A stretch of 37,438 nt of DNA from Algoriphagus sp. (GTDB taxonomy: Bacteria; Bacteroidota; Bacteroidia; Cytophagales; Cyclobacteriaceae): assembly GCF_024642405.1 (NCBI RefSeq), contig NZ_JAHEBC010000003.1, forward strand, positions 5,382 to 42,819, read 5' to 3'. Each line of letters begins with the position of its first letter. Positions within the stretch are counted from its first letter, which is position 1. The notes beneath the pieces were generated by a model. The model worked only from the letters and a program-made list of their open reading frames with translations. It had not been told where the DNA came from and ran no database searches. Position numbers and translations under genes: made by a program. Positions 16,498 through 25,333 of the stretch are shown in pieces.

Positions 16498-19269
16498 ATG
16501 AAGACACGTTTTTACACGGGTTTATTAGTTTTCTTTTTGGCTTGTCATTCTATCTTCGCCCAAAAAATAGATGAAGAATATAACGCCAAGATCAAGGAAT
16601 ATACAACTGACCCAAGATTTCTTCCATCTTCTGTTCTAGATATAGTAGAACATCCTGACATCCCTTCTCCAAAAACTCATTTTGGACAGATCATAGGTAC
16701 ACCCGGAATCATGCATGGCACAAAAGAAATCTATGAATATTACCAGTTATTAGCCGAAAAATCTCCCCATTTAAGTATTCAGCAGGTAGAAACTACTGAG
16801 GAAGGAAGGGCGATTTACATGGTCGTAATCGGTGGTGATGATAGCATGAATAGATTGGATCACTACAAAAGCCAAATGGCAAAATTATCTGATCCAAGAA
16901 TCACTGATCAAGATCAAGCAGAGGCTATAATTTCTGATGCAAAACCTGTTTATTACCTAAATGGTGGAATGCACTCTACTGAAATGGGATCTCCAGAAAT
17001 GCTGATGGAGTTGGCCTATAGACTCATTACCAGCGAGGATAAAGCCATAGAATATATTCGAGAGAACTTAATAGTATTGATCAACCCGGTCTCTGAACCT
17101 GACGGAAGAGATAAGCAGGTAGATTGGTATCATCGTTATTCCAAATCAAGAACTGACTGGGACGATAATTTCCCAAGATCTACCCCTTATTGGGGCAAGT
17201 ATGTATTCCACGATAATAATAGAGATGGACTTCAAGTTTCCCAGGCAATCACAAAAGGCATATTTAAAATATTTTTCGATTGGCATCCTTTGGTGATGCT
17301 TGACCTACATGAATCGGTTCCTTTACTTTACATTTCAACGGGAACCGGCCCTTATAACGAGCAAGTTGATCCAATTACCATTGGAGAATGGCAAATAATG
17401 GCCAATAGTGATATTGCCAGTTTAGCTGCCCAAGGTATGCCTGGGGCTTTTACATGGGCTTTTTATGATGGTTGGTGGCCTGGATATGGGATTTGGGTGG
17501 CAAACAATCACAATGCCAATGGCCGTTTTTATGAGACCTTCGGTAATGCTGGTGCTAATACCTACATGAGGGATTTATCAAATGCAAGGTATGCAGGAGA
17601 TCCTGCTACAAGTAGAGAATGGTACAGACCAGACCCTCCTACCGAAAAGGTTTATTGGTCAGCAAGGAATAATATTAATTACATGCAAGCAGGAGTACTC
17701 GCTTCCTTGACTTATGCAGCTCATAATGGTGAGCAGTTATTAAAGAATTTTTACCAAAAAGGGGTCAATTCAATTCAAAAAGGAAAAACAGAAGGACCAA
17801 AAGCTTTTGTTATCCCAAAAGATCAAAAAGACCCTGCAATGGCGGCTTACTTAGTAAATCAATTAAGAGCCCAAAAAATCGAAGTTCATCAGGCAGTTTC
17901 TGGAGATAAGGAAGGTGATTATGTGGTTTTATTAAATCAACCTTACAGAAATCTTGCTGTAAACTTATTGACGGAACAAAACTATCCCAAAGAAGCTAAA
18001 TTTCCTCCCTACGATGATATCGCATGGACTTTGGGTTATCTCTATGGAGTCGAAGTAGAAAAATCAGATAGTATTTCTTATGACACAAATGATTTGAAAA
18101 TGGTTTCGGAAGATGCTGTTTACAAAGGAGAAATAGCTGGAAGCGGTAATAGTTATTTCTTAAATTATCAAGCTCAGAATACTGTTCTACCAGCACTTTA
18201 TTGGTTGAAATCAGAAAATAACAAAGCAGAAATTCAGGTAATTGAAAAAGAGCATGTTATTGGTTCTGATACTCTTGCAATGGGTTCATTTTATTTTAAA
18301 GGTTTATCCCAAAACCAAGCTGATCACATAGTATCAAATTTTGGATTGAATCTGATCAAAGGAAGTGAGCAGCCATCAAGTGATGAGGTTCATGTTGTAT
18401 CTCTTCCGAAAGTCGCAATCTACCATACCTGGTTTAATACCCAGGACGAAGGTTGGTCCAGATACACTTTTGAGCAAAGAGGGATTCCCTACACTTCAAT
18501 CGATAAAGACGATTTAAAAGCAGGAGGTTTAAAAGCTAAATTTGATGTGATTTTAGTTCCCAGAGCAAGAGGAAATGGGGCTGATTTCATCCATGGAGTG
18601 ACTACAGAATTTGGTCCGATGCCTTTCACCAAAACAGATGAATTCCCTTCTCATGGATATCCTGACTCCTCGCCTGATATTACGGGTGGACCTGGATTTG
18701 CAGGAATTGAGAATTTAAAAAAGTTTGTAGAAGATGGTGGCTTGATTATAACCTTGGATAATTCTACAAATATGGTTGCTGAAACAGGAATAGTAAGGAA
18801 CTTGGAATCCTATTCAGCTTCCGGATTATTTCATCCAGGATCGGTAGTTACCGTAAAGATCAAACAATCAGAAAGCCCAGTTTTGTATGGTTTTCCTGAA
18901 ACATTCCCGATTTTCAGAGGAAATGGCCCACTTTATAGAGTTGACTTAAAAGATCGTGATATGATGCTTCTTCAATACGGGACAAAGCCATTAAATGATG
19001 AAATAGAATACTCAGGTCCAATAATGGGAATGCCTGATCAGGAAGTCAAAGAAAAAGAAAAGCCAGAAAGTGGAAAGGATAGTCCTTATGTTAGATCTGG
19101 AATGGTCAGAAATGAACAAACTATTGTAGGGCAAGGAACAATTTTTAATCTTCCGGTTGGAAAGGGAAATGTTTTAGCTTTCACTTTTGATCCGCTACAC
19201 AGATATTTAAACCATCATGATGCACCTCTAGTTTGGAATGCATTAATCAATTGGAATCATTTAAAGTAA
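16498..19269 (+). CDS. Secreted M14 family zinc carboxypeptidase with C-terminal amidotransferase-like domain
   Basis: 923 residues with a signal peptide ending HSIFAQ at 22. The M14 catalytic domain (about 60-420) has the zinc ligands His159 and Glu162 in GGMHSTE and His271 in LDLHES, with INPVSEPDGR between them. From about residue 640 a class I glutamine-amidotransferase-like fold follows (KVAIYHTWF, DVILVPRARG, LKKFVEDGGLIITLDNS) without an obvious catalytic Cys; large Bacteroidota M14 proteins often carry such a domain. It should trim peptides outside the cytoplasm. Single gene with its own terminator. Confidence 0.9.
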   Translation: MKTRFYTGLLVFFLACHSIFAQKIDEEYNAKIKEYTTDPRFLPSSVLDIVEHPDIPSPKTHFGQIIGTPGIMHGTKEIYEYYQLLAEKSPHLSIQQVETTEEGRAIYMVVIGGDDSMNRLDHYKSQMAKLSDPRITDQDQAEAIISDAKPVYYLNGGMHSTEMGSPEMLMELAYRLITSEDKAIEYIRENLIVLINPVSEPDGRDKQVDWYHRYSKSRTDWDDNFPRSTPYWGKYVFHDNNRDGLQVSQAITKGIFKIFFDWHPLVMLDLHESVPLLYISTGTGPYNEQVDPITIGEWQIMANSDIASLAAQGMPGAFTWAFYDGWWPGYGIWVANNHNANGRFYETFGNAGANTYMRDLSNARYAGDPATSREWYRPDPPTEKVYWSARNNINYMQAGVLASLTYAAHNGEQLLKNFYQKGVNSIQKGKTEGPKAFVIPKDQKDPAMAAYLVNQLRAQKIEVHQAVSGDKEGDYVVLLNQPYRNLAVNLLTEQNYPKEAKFPPYDDIAWTLGYLYGVEVEKSDSISYDTNDLKMVSEDAVYKGEIAGSGNSYFLNYQAQNTVLPALYWLKSENNKAEIQVIEKEHVIGSDTLAMGSFYFKGLSQNQADHIVSNFGLNLIKGSEQPSSDEVHVVSLPKVAIYHTWFNTQDEGWSRYTFEQRGIPYTSIDKDDLKAGGLKAKFDVILVPRARGNGADFIHGVTTEFGPMPFTKTDEFPSHGYPDSSPDITGGPGFAGIENLKKFVEDGGLIITLDNSTNMVAETGIVRNLESYSASGLFHPGSVVTVKIKQSESPVLYGFPETFPIFRGNGPLYRVDLKDRDMMLLQYGTKPLNDEIEYSGPIMGMPDQEVKEKEKPESGKDSPYVRSGMVRNEQTIVGQGTIFNLPVGKGNVLAFTFDPLHRYLNHHDAPLVWNALINWNHLK

Positions 19270-19287
19270 TTAAATCATTCTAATATG

Positions 19288-19321
19288 AAGCCTTTGGTAG
19301 ATTTACCAAAGGCTTTTTTTG
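19288..19321 (+). terminator. Intrinsic terminator of the M14 gene
   Basis: AAGCCTTTGGTA (19288-19299) pairs perfectly with TACCAAAGGCTT (19304-19315), with a GATT tetraloop and T8 tract, 18 bp after the stop codon. Confidence 0.9.
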
Positions 19322-19474
19322 TCTAATGTTGCGATTAAGGAATTAAAAAATAATAGGTCCTATAGATTTGAAAAATTCTAAATATGAATTATAGATAATT
19401 GATTATCAGTTAAACATGTTTATTTTTTAGATTAAATGGAGTGAGAATACTTTGATCTGTTCAATGCGTTATTA

Positions 19475-20332
19475 CTAAACCAACCTTCTCAAATAAGCCC
19501 CATATCCACTCTTACCAAGTTTTTCCGCCGCATTTAGCAATTGTTCTTTTCCGATAAATCCATTTCTAAAAGCTATTTCTTCGATACATCCAATTTTTAA
19601 TCCTTGTCTTTCTTCAATCACCTCTACAAATTGAGCCGCTTGTAATAAAGACTGATGAGTCCCCGTATCGAGCCAAGCAGTTCCTCTATTCAAAATAGCG
19701 ACTTGCAATTGACCTTTCCTTAAATATTCATTATTAATATCTGTAATCTCCAACTCACCTCTTGGACTAGGCTTTATATTTTTAGCAATTTCTACCACTT
19801 GATTATCATAAAAATATAAGCCCGGTACTGCATAATTCGATTTAGGAGTATTTGGCTTTTCTTCAATACTGATGGCTTTTTGGTCTTTATCAAATTCCAC
19901 AACCCCATATCGATGAGGGTCATTGACATGGTATGCAAAAACGACTCCCCCCTTTGGATCTGTGTTTTCTTGTAAAGTTTTGTGTAATCCTGAACCATAG
20001 AAAATATTATCGCCTAGGATCAACGCCACTTTATCCGAACCAATAAATTCCTCTCCAATAATAAACGCCTGAGCAAGTCCATCTGGGCTAGGTTGAACGG
20101 CATATTGAAAATTGCAGCCTACTTGAGATCCATCACCTAAAAGTTTTGAGAATGAAGATTTATCTTCAGGTGTAGTGATAATTAGAATATCCTTTATTCC
20201 CGCCATCATCAAAACAGACAAGGGGTAATAAATCATGGGCTTATCGTAAACAGGCATCAATTGCTTACTGACAGAAATAGTCAAAGGATAAAGTCTAGTA
20301 CCCGAGCCGCCTGCTAAAATTATTCCTTTCAT
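19475..20332 (-). CDS. rmlA: Glucose-1-phosphate thymidylyltransferase
   Basis: 285 residues, the usual RmlA length. It opens with [18 protein letters not shown], the nucleotide-binding loop, followed by [39 protein letters not shown], and the [21 protein letters not shown] and RGTAWLDTG motifs. It joins dTTP and glucose-1-phosphate to make dTDP-glucose, the entry to dTDP-rhamnose for surface polysaccharide. rmlB, rmlC and rmlD are not in the window, so this copy is isolated. Divergent from the glycosyltransferase gene with 71 bp between starts. Confidence 0.95.
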   Translation of the reverse strand: MKGIILAGGSGTRLYPLTISVSKQLMPVYDKPMIYYPLSVLMMAGIKDILIITTPEDKSSFSKLLGDGSQVGCNFQYAVQPSPDGLAQAFIIGEEFIGSDKVALILGDNIFYGSGLHKTLQENTDPKGGVVFAYHVNDPHRYGVVEFDKDQKAISIEEKPNTPKSNYAVPGLYFYDNQVVEIAKNIKPSPRGELEITDINNEYLRKGQLQVAILNRGTAWLDTGTHQSLLQAAQFVEVIEERQGLKIGCIEEIAFRNGFIGKEQLLNAAEKLGKSGYGAYLRRLV

Positions 20333-20403
20333 AAAGAAATTTAAAGATTAAAAGTAGATTGAGGGATAAAACTACTGATTGCAGCACATTTAAAAAAAAT
20401 GTC

Positions 20404-21681
20404 ATGAAAATTCTACTTGTTTCCATTGGTACTAGAGGTGATATAGAACCATTTTTGGCACAAGCGGAAATTTTAAAGGAAGCCGGGCATCAAGTAATCT
20501 GTCAATTTCCAGTGCAGTTTAGAGAAATGGTCAATGAACTTGGGTATGAATTTTTTGGATTTGATCAAAGATTCCTCGAAATGCTCGAATCCCAAAGTGG
20601 AAAAGCCGTCATGGGAGGAGGAGGAATTGGTTTCGGTCAATTAAAAGGATATTTAAATTTGATCAGAGATTCTTTGAAGATTCAAGGTTTAATCATAGAA
20701 CAGCAAAGAGACGTATTAAAAAAAATCAATCCGGACAAAGTTCTTTTTCATGCTAAAGCACTTTATTTCTTTTTAGAAGCAATGGCTGATCCTGGTAAAT
20801 TTATTCTTTTGGCACCGATACCTTGCTTGACACATCCTACAAAAGAATTTACTCACATAGGCTTGGCAAAATGGGGACCTTTTTCAGAAAAGTGGAATTT
20901 AAGAACTTATAAACTTGTCAATGGCGCCAGATATAGCATGATGAAACGGTATTTGAAGAAATATTTTGCTGATTTTCCGAATCAATCATTTAATTCAAAA
21001 ACGATGAGTGAATTTGAAATCAATAAACTTAGAACGCTATATACTATTTCACCTTCTTTATTCCCTAAACCAGATAATTGGCCTGATTCTGCAAAAATCA
21101 CTGGTTATTTCTTTAGGAATCAAAGCAAAACCCGCAAGATTGATCCTGATCTTGAAAAATGGCTAGAAAAACACCCTAAAGCAATTTTATTGACTTTTGG
21201 ATCGATGACAAACCCAAAACCTAAAAAGCACTCTGAGCTAATTTTGAATCTTTTAGTGAAACATAAAATCCCAACTATTGTAAATCTTTCCTGGGGAGGT
21301 TTAGAAAAAATAGAATTAGACTCTGAACTATTATTCTATGTAAACCAAATACCTTATGATTGGATCTTGCCAAAAATGTATGGTTTAATTCATCACGGAG
21401 GTTCAGGAACTACTCATCAAGCAGCCGTAAATGGGTGCGTCCAATTAATTGTACCACATATTATTGATCAATATTTTTGGAATAGAATTATTGTAAAAAG
21501 AAAATTAGGCCCTGAAGGAGTAAGTATTCACAAAATCAAACCAGGAAATTTTGAAAAGGCATTACTCAGCTTTTGGACGAATGATCAGTTTAATGCAAAT
21601 GCAAAAAAGCTTTCTGAAGAAATGAAATCTGAGTCAAATGCCTACGAAATGGAAAAATATATTACCCAAGAATATTCATAA
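20404..21681 (+). CDS. UGT-type (GT1-like) glycosyltransferase
   Basis: 425 residues from the ATG at 20404; the frame is open further upstream to a TTG but MKILLVSIGTRGDIEPFLA is the family's true N terminus. It has the GT-B layout of sterol and macrolide UDP-glycosyltransferases: an N-terminal acceptor domain and a C-terminal donor domain with ILLTFGSM, VNQIPYDWILPK and LIHHGGSGTTHQAAVNGCVQLIVPHIIDQ. The acceptor could be a lipid or terpenoid; this is inference from the subgroup. The stop overlaps the next gene's ATG (TAATG), so it is translationally coupled to the GH32 gene. Confidence 0.88.
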   Translation: MKILLVSIGTRGDIEPFLAQAEILKEAGHQVICQFPVQFREMVNELGYEFFGFDQRFLEMLESQSGKAVMGGGGIGFGQLKGYLNLIRDSLKIQGLIIEQQRDVLKKINPDKVLFHAKALYFFLEAMADPGKFILLAPIPCLTHPTKEFTHIGLAKWGPFSEKWNLRTYKLVNGARYSMMKRYLKKYFADFPNQSFNSKTMSEFEINKLRTLYTISPSLFPKPDNWPDSAKITGYFFRNQSKTRKIDPDLEKWLEKHPKAILLTFGSMTNPKPKKHSELILNLLVKHKIPTIVNLSWGGLEKIELDSELLFYVNQIPYDWILPKMYGLIHHGGSGTTHQAAVNGCVQLIVPHIIDQYFWNRIIVKRKLGPEGVSIHKIKPGNFEKALLSFWTNDQFNANAKKLSEEMKSESNAYEMEKYITQEYS

Positions 21682-23171
21682 TGAAATTAAAAATTTACAC
21701 CTACCTAACCAGTTTGTTTTTTTGCATTTCTGCTTGTAATCATTCGAAAGACATAGTTTTCAGTGAGTCCGGTAATGAAAAATTCAGACCAGAATACCAT
21801 TTCACACCAAAAACTGCTTGGATGAATGATCCAAACGGAATGTTCTATCTAGACGGTGAGTATCATTTGTTTTACCAATATTATCCAGATAGTACTGTGT
21901 GGGGGCCAATGCATTGGGGTCACGCAGTTTCTACTGACCTAACGAGTTGGGAACATCTACCCGTAGCTTTAGAGCCGGATAGTTTAGGTTATATTTTTTC
22001 GGGATCTGCAGTGGTTGATTCCAAAAACACTTCAGGACTAGGTTCTTTAGATAACCCTCCTATTGTAGCAATATTCACATACCATGATCCAAGAGGAGAA
22101 CGAGAAGGAGAACTTGATTTTCAGACACAAGGCATAGCCTATTCTCTTGATAAAGGTAGAACATGGACTAAGTATGACAAAAATCCAGTTTTACAAAACC
22201 CTGGCATTAAAGATTTTAGGGATCCAAAAGTCCAATTATTTAAAGATGAAAAAGGGAATGAAAGTTGGTTAATGTCCTTAGCGGTAAAAGACCATATTGA
22301 GTTTTATTCCTCAAATGATTTAAAAAATTGGATAAAATTAAGCGAATTCGGAAATAAAATTGGAGCACATGGTGGAGTTTGGGAATGTCCAGATCTGATT
22401 CCTCTTAAAACTGAATCAGGAGAAACAAAATATGTGCTTTTAGTCAGTATCAATCCTGGTGGGCCACAAAAAGGATCTGCAACTCAATATTTTATTGGAG
22501 ATTTTAAGGAAGGAGTTTTTATTCCTGACGATACGATGATTCGTTGGTTGGATTATGGACCAGATAATTATGCTGGAGTGACTTGGAGTAATCTACCATC
22601 TGAGCAGAATAGAACCTTGTTTATTGGTTGGATGAGTAATTGGTTATATGCAAATCAGGTTCCTACTGAAACTTGGAGATCTGCTATGACGATCCCAAGA
22701 GAATTAAGCCTTTTTGATATCGATGGGACTTATTTGGTGAAGTCCTCTCCTGCCCATGAAATTGAAGAAATCAGAAAGGAAACATATTTTATAAATGACA
22801 ATAGTACAGAGCTTCCGGGTGTTTCTGTGGAAATTGAAGCTACAGTTACTGGAGAAGATTCATTCGAATTAAGCTTTAGTAACGAATTGGGTGAAGAATT
22901 TAAAATTTCCAAAGAAATGGGATTACTTTCAGTAGATAGATCCAATGCTGGAATTTCTGACTTCAATCCTGACTTTGCAACAATACATTCGGCACCAATG
23001 AGTTGGGAAACAGAAAAATTACAAATCTTTCTCGATGCACATTCCGTTGAAGTTTTTATAAATGACGGCGAACTAGTAATTACCTCTATTTTATTTCCTA
23101 AAAGTCCATGGAAAAGCCTAATTTTATCTGAAAACTTAAAAAACGGAAAACTATATTTATTACAGAAATAA
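21681..23171 (+). CDS. GH32 family beta-fructosidase, lipoprotein
   Basis: 496 residues with a lipoprotein-type signal (FFCISAC, Cys19). All three catalytic motifs of GH32 are intact: WMNDPNG with the nucleophile Asp50, FRDPK with the transition-state stabiliser Asp181, and WECPD with the acid/base Glu235. The five-bladed propeller fills residues 40-360 and the C-terminal beta-sandwich follows. The enzyme splits terminal fructose from sucrose, inulin or levan at the cell surface or in the periplasm. No SusC/SusD pair or fructokinase is nearby; a sugar porter lies 3.5 kb away. Coupled to the glycosyltransferase upstream. Confidence 0.92.
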   Translation: MKLKIYTYLTSLFFCISACNHSKDIVFSESGNEKFRPEYHFTPKTAWMNDPNGMFYLDGEYHLFYQYYPDSTVWGPMHWGHAVSTDLTSWEHLPVALEPDSLGYIFSGSAVVDSKNTSGLGSLDNPPIVAIFTYHDPRGEREGELDFQTQGIAYSLDKGRTWTKYDKNPVLQNPGIKDFRDPKVQLFKDEKGNESWLMSLAVKDHIEFYSSNDLKNWIKLSEFGNKIGAHGGVWECPDLIPLKTESGETKYVLLVSINPGGPQKGSATQYFIGDFKEGVFIPDDTMIRWLDYGPDNYAGVTWSNLPSEQNRTLFIGWMSNWLYANQVPTETWRSAMTIPRELSLFDIDGTYLVKSSPAHEIEEIRKETYFINDNSTELPGVSVEIEATVTGEDSFELSFSNELGEEFKISKEMGLLSVDRSNAGISDFNPDFATIHSAPMSWETEKLQIFLDAHSVEVFINDGELVITSILFPKSPWKSLILSENLKNGKLYLLQK

Positions 23172-23230
23172 CAAGATCAGCAGTTTGAATTCTTAAAAAT
23201 ATTTACAGAAAATTTACTTCAATTTAAAAT

Positions 23231-23590
23231 ATGAAATCTAAGTACCTCAATAGCGCTTTATTAATTTCAGGCCTAATTCTGATGTTAATTGCCATTGATT
23301 CTTTTGGTACTACTAATGAAGATTTTTATAAAAAAAACCATAAAGGTGAGGAAGTTTGGAAATCAGTGACTCTTCACTTTTCTCCTATTGCTTTAAATAA
23401 CATTCTGGAAGAATCTTTTGAAACCGCAGAATTTCAAATAAATCCAAAGCTCAAAGGATTGTTCCATTTAAATTGGATTCCTTCTCATTTGGACTCCCGA
23501 AGTAATTTTATAAATTCTCTTTTATTCAAAAAGTCGATTCCACTTTTTGATGTAAAAACAACCTACTTTCATTTTTTCTATTCTTGGTAG
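23231..23590 (+). CDS. Uncharacterised membrane protein, possibly first half of a frame-split gene
   Basis: 119 residues with one clear hydrophobic helix at 8-24 (SALLISGLILMLIAI), then a soluble part with no family I recognise. Its frame ends in TAG at 23588-23590. Just before the stop lies T TTT TTC (23572-23578), a heptamer in the right phase for -1 slippage into the next reading frame, which is open from 23551 and continues through the following gene. Read through that point, the end of this ORF becomes a second hydrophobic helix. It may be half of a longer protein rather than a complete gene. Confidence 0.55.
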   Translation: MKSKYLNSALLISGLILMLIAIDSFGTTNEDFYKKNHKGEEVWKSVTLHFSPIALNNILEESFETAEFQINPKLKGLFHLNWIPSHLDSRSNFINSLLFKKSIPLFDVKTTYFHFFYSW

Positions 23591-24144
23591 TATTAATTGA
23601 TATTAGAAAGGTTAATCACCTGTATTTCAATTATTTAAAAAATACTTACCAAAAAATTATGATACATTCAGAATCAGTAAACCTTATGGTTTCATTTTTC
23701 CTTGTTGTAGGAATTGCTTTGCCATTTGCTTTCAATAAATTCAATTTATTCAATCATTCAAGCACCCCTAATTTTCAGGATTATATTGAGCGAAATCACC
23801 TTAAAATAACCAAAATAGAAAAGTGGAAAAATCATCAAATTGGTTTTGACTCAGTTCAAAATAAACTTCTTTATCAAAGATTGGGGAATTATCCAGAACT
23901 GTCTTTAATAGATTTAAATGAAATAAAAAAAATTAGTATTCATGAGCATAGACATGTGTCTGGAAATGGAATTTCCAAATATGAGGTTACTGATTATTTG
24001 GGGGTAAAACTTCAATATTATGATTTAAACCATCCTGCTAAAATGCTGGAATTTTATGATGAAAAGCTTTCCCCGTCTATGACAAGTGAAAGATCTATCG
24101 CTACTAAGTGGCTTAGCGTCTTACAAGAACAGATAAAGAATTAA
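23584..24144 (+). CDS. Uncharacterised membrane protein, possibly second half of a frame-split gene
   Basis: 186 residues if read from the TTG at 23584, or 161 from the ATG at 23659; neither has a convincing ribosome site. A hydrophobic stretch at the very start (LFLVVLIDI, with the codons just upstream) and another at about residues 34-52 (NLMVSFFLVVGIALPFAF) suggest two membrane helices around a basic loop, followed by a soluble C-terminal domain of about 120 residues with SLIDLNEIKKISIHEH and YEVTDYLGVKLQYYDL strands, somewhat PH-like. It overlaps the previous ORF in the -1 frame. Function unknown. Confidence 0.55.
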   Translation: MVVLIDIRKVNHLYFNYLKNTYQKIMIHSESVNLMVSFFLVVGIALPFAFNKFNLFNHSSTPNFQDYIERNHLKITKIEKWKNHQIGFDSVQNKLLYQRLGNYPELSLIDLNEIKKISIHEHRHVSGNGISKYEVTDYLGVKLQYYDLNHPAKMLEFYDEKLSPSMTSERSIATKWLSVLQEQIKN

Positions 24145-24448
24145 AATCTTTAATCATAAAACACTAAATATTTAATTATAAAATAAATCAAATATTTGTT
24201 TCATGGTTTTTTTCAGAAATGCTCTCTGCTTATAGCGGGAGCATTTTTTTATTCTTAATCAAGAAAAGCAAATGAGAAAATATGATTCTTTGAGTACGAT
24301 GTTTCTTTGAGTGTTTTTTTGTGATTCTTGTTACAAATTACCTGTTTAACAGAATTTAATTTTGCTTTCCTAAATCCTTAATCAGTAAATTCTCGTACTT
24401 AATATCATTCTTAAGGAAAACTACCAGTGCCCAATAAATTGAAATATT
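24145..24448. other. Intergenic region of about 300 bp
   Basis: Holds the terminator at 24217-24250 and otherwise AT-rich DNA leading into the ACP-like gene. No further ORF, RNA gene or convincing promoter box is seen. Confidence 0.6.
24217..24250 (+). terminator. Intrinsic terminator
   Basis: AAATGCTC (24217-24224) pairs with GAGCATTT (24239-24246), with two further possible pairs inside, and is followed by T7 (24244-24250). It ends the transcript of the frame-split membrane gene. Confidence 0.78.
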
Positions 24449-24697
24449 ATGAACCAACAATTTACACTACTAAAAAAAGCTGTTGAAGTCTTTCATTCAT
24501 ATGGAATCAATCTTTCCGGTCAACAGAAAAACGCAAACTTCATTCAACAACTAAGGATGGATCCGATTTTTATTAATGGTTTGATCTTTGAACTTGAGTA
24601 CCAACTTCATGTGGTTCTCCAAGATGAATTGCTTGGAGAAGTAAAAACACCAAAGAATTTAATCGGGTTATTAATGAATATTCCGCAGGATAATTAA
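24449..24697 (+). CDS. Acyl-carrier-protein-like small protein lacking the phosphopantetheine serine
   Basis: 82 residues. By eye, residues about 30-76 align without gaps to the core of acyl carrier protein: NFIQQLRMDPI sits where ACP has SFVEDLGADSL, then a helix with LIFELE in place of LVMALE, a D-E pair (59-60) and KTPKNLIGLL in place of TTVQAAIDYI. The serine that carries phosphopantetheine is replaced by Pro39, so it could not carry acyl groups in the normal way. No fatty-acid or polyketide gene is adjacent. The ACP reading is inference; function unknown. Confidence 0.6.
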   Translation: MNQQFTLLKKAVEVFHSYGINLSGQQKNANFIQQLRMDPIFINGLIFELEYQLHVVLQDELLGEVKTPKNLIGLLMNIPQDN

Positions 24698-24722
24698 AAA
24701 ACTGTTGAAACTAACCAACGCT

Positions 24723-24754
24723 AGGCTGTATAACTAAAGTATACAGCCTTTTTT
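24723..24754 (+). terminator. Intrinsic terminator after the ACP-like gene
   Basis: AGGCTGTATA (24723-24732) pairs with TATACAGCCT (24740-24749), 7-nt loop, then T-run. The T-run touches the stop codon of the convergent lipoprotein gene at 24753; the opposite strand has no U-tract, so this serves the rightward gene. Confidence 0.85.
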
Positions 24755-25217
24755 ATTCCACTTTTTTATAGATAGGTTGATCCACACATAAGCTATTTGA
24801 AGGACATATTAAATGCAGTTCTGTGTAGTTCGATTTTATTATAAAATCAGAGCTTTCCGATCCTGCCATAACCAAAATCAACATTTCTCTTGAATCGAAA
24901 AGTTTTGAAGGGGAGGCAGTTTGAAAGTATGACTCTTGAAAAACTGAGATCACATCATCTTTCATGGTATATTTTCCTGTGAAATAATAATTGTATCCTA
25001 AATCTTCAGATTCCCCTGAATTTTTAATTATTCCAGAGCCAATTACATTTCCTTCTATCTTAAGTTCAATTGTGTTGATCAAATCATAAGTACTTCCTTT
25101 CACTTCCAATTGATATTTCCCTAATTCTAATTGAGCAGGGCTAATATCCATTTGTTCTTCTTTGCAGGAAAAAAAGAATGTAATAGATAGGAATGCTAAT
25201 AGGAGCTTTAATTTCAT
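24753..25217 (-). CDS. Uncharacterised lipoprotein, paralogue of the gene at 25334
   Basis: 154 residues with a lipoprotein signal (LSITFFFSC, Cys at about 18). It shares with its upstream neighbour the pattern SPAQxxLGKYQ soon after the anchor, an IELK strand, a LGYNYYFTGKYTM segment, and a C-terminal ICPSNSLCVDQPIYKKVE containing the C-P-x-N-x-x-C pair. The two cysteines could form a disulfide outside the cytoplasm. It looks like a small lipocalin- or META-like beta fold, but I recognise no named family. Confidence 0.65.
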   Translation of the reverse strand: MKLKLLLAFLSITFFFSCKEEQMDISPAQLELGKYQLEVKGSTYDLINTIELKIEGNVIGSGIIKNSGESEDLGYNYYFTGKYTMKDDVISVFQESYFQTASPSKLFDSREMLILVMAGSESSDFIIKSNYTELHLICPSNSLCVDQPIYKKVE

Positions 25218-25273
25218 CTTTCAAAATCTAAGATTAAAAGCTACGTTATTTTACTGAAAATCAGAAACAAGGA

Positions 25274-25310
25274 ATAAAAAAAAGGCTGATCCCCTCTAAG
25301 AAATCAGCCC
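25274..25310 (-). terminator. Intrinsic terminator, leftward
   Basis: GGCTGAT (25284-25290) pairs with ATCAGCC (25303-25309); on the minus strand the stem is followed by a run of Ts (the A-run at 25277-25283). It lies between the two paralogous lipoprotein genes, so they need not be one transcript. Confidence 0.72.
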
Positions 25311-25333
25311 AAACTCAGTTTTTATTTTAAAAA

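Noticed and set aside
20359-20403. Upstream extension of the glycosyltransferase from a TTG
   Set aside because: The extra 15 residues are not protein-like for this family and precede the conserved MKILLVSIGTRGD start.
19475-21681. O-antigen or capsule cluster suggested by RmlA and a glycosyltransferase
   Set aside because: The genes are divergent, rmlBCD and polysaccharide export genes are absent, and the transferase is of the UGT lipid/terpenoid type.
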